Source of the DNA: Burkholderiales bacterium
GTDB lineage: Bacteria; Actinomycetota; Thermoleophilia; Gaiellales; Gaiellaceae
DNA length: 10,123 nt
Reading direction: 5' to 3'
NCBI GenBank assembly: GCA_025935595.1
Contig: JAICUZ010000076.1
Coordinates: 1-10,123, forward strand
Below are positions 6,154 to 10,123 of this stretch, piece by piece. The position numbers and the translations under genes are program-made. The notes under the pieces were generated by a model that did not search any database, had not been told where the DNA came from, and saw nothing but the letters and a program-made list of their open reading frames with translations. Position 1 is the stretch's first letter. The number at the start of each line of letters is the position of its first letter.

Positions 6154-7532
6154 CGCGAGTTCTCGTCGTGGTGGCGCTCGCAGCGGCGATCGCCGGCGCG
6201 GCGTCGTCCGCCGACAGGCCCGGCAGCCGCGACTGGCCGCTGTACGGCTACGACACGGCGCGGCACAATGCATCGCCCGACTCGACGATCACCGCCGCAA
6301 ACGTCTCGCAGCTCCGCCGTCGGCGCGTCCGGCTCGACGGCACGGTCGACTCGTCGCCGATCTATGCGGCGAAGGCCGTGCGCGGACGCGACGCGTTCTT
6401 GGTCACGACGACGTACGGCCGAACGGAAGCACTCGACGCGAGCTCGGGAAGCGTCTTGTGGCGGTTCACGCCGCCCGCGTACTCACATCTCGCCGGCTCG
6501 GCGCAGATCACGAACGCAACGCCGGCGCTCTCGACCGACCGTACGGCCGTGTACGCCGCCGCACCAGACGGCCGCATTCGCAAGCTGCGCCTGTCTGACG
6601 GCCGCGTCCTCTGGACGACGCGGATCACGTTCGACCCGACGCACGAGAAGATCACGTCGTCGCTGAACGTGTCCCGCGGCCGCGTCGTCGCGACGACCGG
6701 CGGCTACATCGGCGACGCCCCGCCGTACCAGGGCCACGTCGTGACGATGTCCGAGTCGACCGGTCGGATCGCGCACGTCTGGAACTCGCTCTGCTCGAAC
6801 CGCCACACGCTGATCGTCCCACGGACGTGCACGTCGAGCGACTCGGCGATCTGGTCGCGGAACGGCGCCGCCGTCGACCCGGCCAACGGCACGCTGGTCG
6901 TCGCGACCGGCAATGCGCCGTTCGACGGCAAGACCGACTGGGGGGACAGCGTGCTCGTCCTCTCCTCGGACGCCTCGCGCCTGCTACGCCACTGGACGCC
7001 TGCGGATCACGAGCACCTGAACACGTCCGACCTCGATCTCGGCTCGACGAGCCCGGCATTCCTGACGGGCGGGCTGGCGGTCCAGGGTGGGAAGGACGGC
7101 AAGCTGCGGCTGCTCGACCTGCACCGGCTGCCCGCGCCAGGCCCGCGCACCGGCGGCGAGCTGCAGACGCTGCCGGTCCCGGGCGGCGTCGACATGTTCA
7201 GCGAGCCGGCGGTGTGGAAGGGCAAGTGGGTGTTCGTCGCGACGGACGCGGGAACGGAGGCGCTGCTCCTGCGCGGCGGGCGCCTGCACCCGGTGTGGTC
7301 GAACCGCAACGACGGCACCTCACCGGTCGTCGTCGGCAACCTGCTGTACGTCGCCGGGAACGGCTCGGTGCGGGTCTACGTCCCGACGAGCGGCAAGCAG
7401 GTCGCCACGCTCGCGACGGGCACCGTCCACTGGCAGAGCCCGATCGTCGCCGACGGCCGGGTCGCGATCGCCGAAGGCACTGCGAACGACCACGCGACGA
7501 GCGGCGTCCTGGACATCTACCGCCTGCCCTAG
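6150..7532 (+). CDS. Secreted PQQ-type beta-propeller repeat protein
   Basis: This 460-residue exported protein starts at a GTG overlapping the preceding stop (GTGA). A signal peptide spans residues 1-21 (MTRVLVVVAL, then SSA). The mature part opens with a W-P-L-Y-G-Y-D segment and ITAANVSQL, typical of quinoprotein alcohol dehydrogenases and BamB-like propellers. Repeated blades follow, of the form A-x-D-x-x-x-G-x-x-x-W (ALDASSGSVLWRF, LRLSDGRVLWTTRI, SVRVYVPTSGKQVATL). An insertion has Cys215 and Cys227, which could form a disulfide, followed by AAVDPANGTLVVATGNAPFDG, which resembles the PQQ-dehydrogenase consensus. There is no CxxCH haem site and no adjacent Cys pair as in methanol dehydrogenase. 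Whether it binds PQQ or is a structural propeller is not settled. Coupling to the sugar dehydrogenase suggests a related extracytoplasmic oxidation role. It ends 11 bases before the convergent minus-strand gene. Confidence 0.82.
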   Translation: MTRVLVVVALAAAIAGAASSADRPGSRDWPLYGYDTARHNASPDSTITAANVSQLRRRRVRLDGTVDSSPIYAAKAVRGRDAFLVTTTYGRTEALDASSGSVLWRFTPPAYSHLAGSAQITNATPALSTDRTAVYAAAPDGRIRKLRLSDGRVLWTTRITFDPTHEKITSSLNVSRGRVVATTGGYIGDAPPYQGHVVTMSESTGRIAHVWNSLCSNRHTLIVPRTCTSSDSAIWSRNGAAVDPANGTLVVATGNAPFDGKTDWGDSVLVLSSDASRLLRHWTPADHEHLNTSDLDLGSTSPAFLTGGLAVQGGKDGKLRLLDLHRLPAPGPRTGGELQTLPVPGGVDMFSEPAVWKGKWVFVATDAGTEALLLRGGRLHPVWSNRNDGTSPVVVGNLLYVAGNGSVRVYVPTSGKQVATLATGTVHWQSPIVADGRVAIAEGTANDHATSGVLDIYRLP

Positions 7533-7543
7533 GGGTAGCTCGT

Positions 7544-7765
7544 TCAGCCGGTTCGGCGGCGGCGCACCTGCGGGCCCTGCGTGCCGAGCGCGGCGTACGT
7601 GATCGCCTGCAGCGACTCGTTCAGGTTGCGCAGCTCATGGGCGATCACAGTCAGCTCCTCCCGCCGCTCCTCGCGCCGGTTCAGCCGCTCCAGCTCCTCG
7701 ACGATCCGGTCGAGCCGGCCGAGCAGGGCCTCGAGCTGGCGGTCTGCGATCTCTCCGTGCTCCAC
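7544..7765 (-). CDS. Small coiled-coil protein, 73 residues, unknown function
   Basis: Reading leftward, it starts at a GTG (7765-7763) and ends at a TGA (7546-7544). Almost the whole protein is a predicted amphipathic helix with leucines and isoleucines in heptad spacing (LEALLGRLDRIVEELERL, then ELTVIAHELRNLNESLQAI at about 38-56), rich in Glu and Arg, and a short basic tail (VRRRR). Third codon positions are nearly all G or C, with a typical actinobacterial codon choice, which argues for real coding although it is short. No signal peptide, membrane helix or known domain is seen. It is convergent with the PQQ-propeller gene and divergent from the cobalamin operon. There is no ribosome site, but a TATAAC box sits 7 bases upstream of the GTG, the spacing expected for a leaderless mRNA. 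It probably oligomerises; no function can be assigned. Confidence 0.68.
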   Translation of the reverse strand: MEHGEIADRQLEALLGRLDRIVEELERLNRREERREELTVIAHELRNLNESLQAITYAALGTQGPQVRRRRTG

Positions 7766-7778
7766 GTTCGAAGTTATA
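7765..7778 (-). promoter_or_regulatory. Candidate -10 promoter for leaderless coiled-coil gene
   Basis: On the minus strand TATAAC (7778-7773) lies 7 bases before the GTG start, so transcription would begin at or next to the start codon. No Shine-Dalgarno sequence lies between them and no clear -35 hexamer is visible. Confidence 0.42.
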
Positions 7779-7787
7779 GTCGTCGCA
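7775..7787 (+). promoter_or_regulatory. Candidate -10 promoter for the cobalamin riboswitch transcript
   Basis: TATAGT at 7775-7780 differs from the consensus TATAAT by one base, and A+T-rich hexamers are rare in this GC-rich window. Transcription would begin near 7787, just ahead of the riboswitch core. No good -35 hexamer is seen. It overlaps the opposite-strand TATAAC box. Confidence 0.45.
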
Positions 7788-7794
7788 CACTGAT

Positions 7795-7940
7795 ACGGGC
7801 GAACGGTGAGGGAACCCGGTGCAAGTCCGGGACGGTCCCGCCGCTGTGAGAGGAGACGCCCTCCGCCACGACGCCACTGGGCTACGGCCTGGGAAGGCGG
7901 CGGAGGGGGAGCCTCGAGTCAGAAGACCCACCGCCGCCCC
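7795..7940 (+). promoter_or_regulatory. Cobalamin (AdoCbl-type) riboswitch
   Basis: The conserved landmarks of the cobalamin riboswitch appear in order. GGGAA is at 7810-7814, then GGTGCAAGTCC within a hairpin (CCCGG 7815-7819 with CCGGG 7827-7831), GGTCCCGCCGCTGTGA, the B12-box GCCACTG (7873-7879) followed by GGGAAGGC, and finally GAGTCAGAAGACC near 7916-7928. A perfect 9-pair stem joins CCCTCCGCC (7859-7867) to GGCGGAGGG (7899-7907). Such RNAs bind a cobalamin and shut off downstream B12 transport genes, which matches btuF-btuC-btuD here. No terminator with a U-run follows, so control is probably at translation. CCGC (7931-7934) can pair with GCGG (7956-7959), and CCTC (7952-7955) with GAGG (7963-7966), both touching the ribosome site. 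The exact outer ends are approximate. Confidence 0.95.
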
Positions 7941-7957
7941 CAAACCGAACCCCTCGC

Positions 7958-7966
7958 GGAAGGAGG
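7958..7966 (+). promoter_or_regulatory. Ribosome binding site of btuF
   Basis: GGAAGGAGG lies 4 bases before the GTG at 7971 and fixes that start. The frame is open further upstream, but only through the riboswitch. Partly complementary CCTC and CCGC segments just upstream could hide this site when cobalamin is bound. Confidence 0.8.
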
Positions 7967-7970
7967 ATTC

Positions 7971-8831
7971 GTGTCACACCGTCTCACCATCGTCGCGGTG
8001 GTCGCGGCACTCGCGGCCCTGCTCGTCGCGCGCGCCGACGCCGGACAGTCGGCCGCGACGAAAGTCCCGCACCGGATCGTGTCGCTTTCGCCCAGCTCGA
8101 CGGAGTCGCTGTTCGCGATCGGCGCCGGCAAGCAGGTCGTCGCAGTCGACGACCAGTCCGACTACCCCCCCGACGCCCCGAAGACGAAGCTCTCGGGCTT
8201 CACCCCGAACATCGAGGCGATCGCCTCGTACCGCCCGGACCTCGTCGTCGTCTCGTACGACCCGGGTGGCCTCGTCGCGTCGCTGCACAAGCTCGGCATC
8301 CGGGTGCTCAGGCAGCCGGCGGCCGCCACGCTCAAGGACACGTACGCAGAGATCCTCGAGCTCGGCGGCGTCACCGGCCACGCCGCGAAGGCGAAGACCG
8401 TCGTCGCCGGGATGAAGACGAAGATCGCGTCGATCGTCGCGCACGCGCGCAAGGACCCCGGCCTGTCCGTCTACCACGAGCTCGAGCCCGATCTGTACTC
8501 GGCGACGTCGAAGACGTTCATCGGCCGGATCTATGCGCTCTTCGGCCTGCGCAACATCGCGGACGCGGCGGACTCGACCGGCAGCGGCTACCCGCAGCTC
8601 TCGTCCGAGTACGTGATCGGGGCGAACCCGTCGCTGATCGTGCTCGCGGACGTGAAGTGCTGCGCCCAGACCCGGCAGTCCGTCTCGTCACGTCCCGGGT
8701 GGAACACGATCTCCGCGGTGCGGAACCACGCGATCGTGCGCATCGACGACTCGATCGCATCTCGCTGGGGGCCGCGCGTCGTGAACTTCGTCCGCGCGAT
8801 CGCGAGCGCGTTGCGCGTCGCGCGGAGCTAG
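7971..8831 (+). CDS. btuF: Cobalamin ABC transporter substrate-binding protein
   Basis: This 286-residue extracytoplasmic binding protein delivers vitamin B12 or cobinamide to the BtuCD importer. A Sec signal peptide spans 1-24 (MSHRLTIV, alanine-rich core, ADA) with no lipobox cysteine. The mature protein has the BtuF/TroA-type fold. RIVSLSPSSTESLFAIGAG is the opening strand-helix, and SDYPPDA (63-69) corresponds to SDYPPQA of E. coli BtuF. IEAIASYRPDLVV, the long connecting helix and the ending RWGPRVVNFVRAIA fit the family. A vicinal Cys pair, C230-C231, may form a disulfide or support ligand binding. The start is the GTG after a strong GGAAGGAGG site. It is under the cobalamin riboswitch, and its TAG overlaps the GTG of btuC. 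Haem- or siderophore-binding relatives look similar, but the riboswitch settles the B12 assignment. Confidence 0.93.
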   Translation: MSHRLTIVAVVAALAALLVARADAGQSAATKVPHRIVSLSPSSTESLFAIGAGKQVVAVDDQSDYPPDAPKTKLSGFTPNIEAIASYRPDLVVVSYDPGGLVASLHKLGIRVLRQPAAATLKDTYAEILELGGVTGHAAKAKTVVAGMKTKIASIVAHARKDPGLSVYHELEPDLYSATSKTFIGRIYALFGLRNIADAADSTGSGYPQLSSEYVIGANPSLIVLADVKCCAQTRQSVSSRPGWNTISAVRNHAIVRIDDSIASRWGPRVVNFVRAIASALRVARS

Positions 8832-9847
8832 TGGTCCGGGCGCCGCTCTGGCTCGCCGGCGCGGCCGCGTTCGCGGCGGTCGCCGTGCTCGTCGGTGCGC
8901 TCGTCGGCCCGGTGAACCTCGGCGTGGGCGGCGTCCTCCATGGGACGTTCGCCCACGCCTTCGGGCTGCACAGCCCGCTCTCGCCGACCGACGACGCGAT
9001 CCTGTGGCAGGTGCGGCTGCCGCGCGTCGTGCTCGGTGGGATCGTCGGCGCGACGCTCGCGCTCTCCGGCGCCGCGTATCAGGGCGTGTTCCGCAACCCG
9101 CTGGCCGATCCGTACCTGCTCGGCGCCGCCGCCGGAGCCGGTCTCGGTGCGACGCTCGCCGTCGTCTACGGGCCGAGCGGCGGCTTCAGCAGCGACCTCG
9201 TCCCCATCGCGGCGTTCGTCGGTGCGTCGCTGGCGGTCGTTGCCGCGTACGTCCTCGGGCGGAGTGCCGGCGCGGGTGCAGGTGCGGGCGCACTCGTCCT
9301 CGCCGGCGTCACCGTCGCCGCCTTTCTGACTGCGGTGCAGACGTTCGTGCAGCAGCAGAACGTGCAGACCGTGCAGGAGGTGTACTCGTGGCTGCTCGGC
9401 CGTCTCGCGACCTCCGGGTGGCACGAGGTCGTCACCGTGCTTCCGTACTCGGTCTTCTCCTGGACGGTGATTCTGCTCCACCGCCGCCTGCTCGACGTGC
9501 TCGCGGTCGGTGACGAGGAAGCTGCGGCGCTCGGTGTGCGCGTCGCGCGCGTGCGAATCGTCGTCGTGGTCGCCGCGACGATCGGTACGGCGGCGGCCGT
9601 CGCCGTCAGCGGGCTGATCGGCTTCGTCGGGATCATCGTCCCGCACACGATCCGGCTGCTCGCCGGCGGAAGCTACCGCCTGCTGCTGCCGCTGACGATC
9701 CTGATCGGTGCCGGTTTCCTCGTGTTCACCGACGTCCTCGCGCGCACGATCATCTCGCCGGCGGAGCTGCCGATCGGTGTCGTGACTGCGTTCTTCGGCG
9801 CGCCGTTCTTCGCGATCGTGCTGCGGACGAGCAGGCGAGGACTGTGA
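8831..9847 (+). CDS. btuC: Cobalamin ABC transporter permease, FecCD family
   Basis: This 338-residue membrane protein has about ten helices and forms the homodimeric translocation path of the B12 importer. The FecCD/BtuC signatures are clear: RLPRVVLGGIVGATLALSGA leading to YQGVFRNPLADPYLLG (around residues 83-98), GLIGFVGIIVPHTIRLL (261-277), the cytoplasmic loop contacting the ATPase, and the end motif LPIGVVTAFFGAPFFAIVL. The GTG start at 8831 shares one base with the btuF stop (TAGTG), giving a start with VRAP before the first helix. GGAG at 8824-8827 is too close to be an ideal ribosome site, so coupled translation is likely. The length is normal for the family. Iron-siderophore permeases share these motifs; the cobalamin role rests on BtuF and the riboswitch. 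Confidence 0.93.
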   Translation: MVRAPLWLAGAAAFAAVAVLVGALVGPVNLGVGGVLHGTFAHAFGLHSPLSPTDDAILWQVRLPRVVLGGIVGATLALSGAAYQGVFRNPLADPYLLGAAAGAGLGATLAVVYGPSGGFSSDLVPIAAFVGASLAVVAAYVLGRSAGAGAGAGALVLAGVTVAAFLTAVQTFVQQQNVQTVQEVYSWLLGRLATSGWHEVVTVLPYSVFSWTVILLHRRLLDVLAVGDEEAAALGVRVARVRIVVVVAATIGTAAAVAVSGLIGFVGIIVPHTIRLLAGGSYRLLLPLTILIGAGFLVFTDVLARTIISPAELPIGVVTAFFGAPFFAIVLRTSRRGL

Positions 9848-10123
9848 GCGCGGTCGCGTTCGACGGGCTGTCCGTCTCGCTCGGCGGCACGGAGGTGCTG
9901 CACGGCGTGTCGGCAGTAGTCGAGAGCGGCGAGTGGGTTGCCGTCATCGGGCCGAACGGCGCCGGGAAGACGACGCTGCTGCGCACGATCGCGTCACTTG
10001 TCCCGTTCGCCGGGTCGATCGAGTTGCTCGGCGACGACCTCCGCTCGCTCCCGCACCGCGAACGTGCTCGACGCGTCGCGCTCGTCGCGCAGATCCCGAC
10101 GATGCCCGCGGAGATGACGGTGC
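9844..10123 (+). CDS. btuD: Cobalamin ABC transporter ATP-binding protein, 3'-truncated by the window
   Basis: The first 93 residues of the ATPase of the B12 importer are present; the frame is open to the window edge. The GTG start overlaps the btuC stop (GTGA), with AGGCGAGGA just upstream as a ribosome site. The Walker A loop GPNGAGKTT is at residues 36-44, and the Q-loop glutamine is Q83 in VALVAQIP. The spacer SIELLGDDLRSLPHRERARRV is typical of the FecE/BtuD/HmuV group. The signature motif, Walker B and H-loop lie beyond the window. It hydrolyses ATP to drive BtuC. It may be followed by corrinoid salvage genes, which cannot be seen. Confidence 0.92.
   Translation, partial: MSAVAFDGLSVSLGGTEVLHGVSAVVESGEWVAVIGPNGAGKTTLLRTIASLVPFAGSIELLGDDLRSLPHRERARRVALVAQIPTMPAEMTV

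Noticed and set aside
7533..7560. A possible terminator between the convergent genes (GCCG-GTT-CGGC near 7547-7557).
   Set aside because: The stem is only 4 pairs with a 3-base loop, lies inside the end of the minus-strand gene, and has no T-run on either side.
7806..7970. Upstream extension of the btuF reading frame by 55 codons.
   Set aside because: This stretch is the cobalamin riboswitch and leader. The strong GGAAGGAGG site and the signal peptide place the start at 7971.
9256..9300. A repeated glycine-alanine stretch in btuC (GAGAGAGA region) as a possible simple repeat or insertion.
   Set aside because: It is a short imperfect low-complexity segment of a membrane helix encoded by GC-rich codons. 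The frame and flanking FecCD motifs are intact.
1..10123. CRISPR arrays, insertion sequences, phage genes, toxin-antitoxin pairs, tRNA or rRNA genes.
   Set aside because: No regularly spaced repeats, transposase motifs, inverted terminal repeats or conserved RNA sequences were seen on either strand by eye. A tool-based scan was not possible.

Overview
The window is about 10 kb of very GC-rich DNA. GTG starts predominate and genes are packed head to tail with overlapping stop and start codons. Gene content (APC permease fused to a universal stress domain, paired TrkA proteins, a short DUF2156 lipid aminoacyltransferase, soluble quinoprotein dehydrogenase, AdoCbl-riboswitch-controlled B12 importer) and codon style suggest an actinobacterium, plausibly of the Thermoleophilia (Gaiellales/Solirubrobacterales). 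That placement is inference, because no rRNA or marker gene is present.

Region 1 (1-3487) looks like an ion or solute transport and sensing module. It holds the tail of a protein ending in a universal stress (USP) domain, a 55-residue two-helix membrane protein coupled to both neighbours by overlapping codons, a 631-residue APC permease with its own C-terminal USP domain, and two adjacent TrkA/RCK-type nucleotide-binding proteins. No TrkH/KtrB channel is visible. The permease may therefore be a K+ or other ion transporter of the KimA type gated by the TrkA pair, rather than a plain amino-acid permease (inference).

Region 2 (3512-7532) continues on the same strand with no large gap. It holds a membrane-anchored DUF2156 (MprF synthase-like) protein, a secreted PQQ-dependent glucose/sorbosone dehydrogenase, and a second secreted PQQ-type beta-propeller. 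The last three are joined by GTGA overlaps. They act on the membrane lipid or outside the cytoplasmic membrane, so the 489-7532 run reads as one long envelope and transport operon.

Region 3 (7544-10123) starts with a convergent minus-strand gene for a 73-residue coiled-coil protein, apparently leaderless. Its -10 element overlaps, on the opposite strand, the likely -10 of a cobalamin riboswitch transcript. The riboswitch leads into btuF, btuC and a 3'-truncated btuD, which together form a vitamin B12 ABC importer repressed by cobalamin. No gene-free stretch longer than about 205 bases exists, and that one (7766-7970) is the promoter and riboswitch leader. I saw no tRNA, rRNA, CRISPR array, insertion sequence or phage gene.
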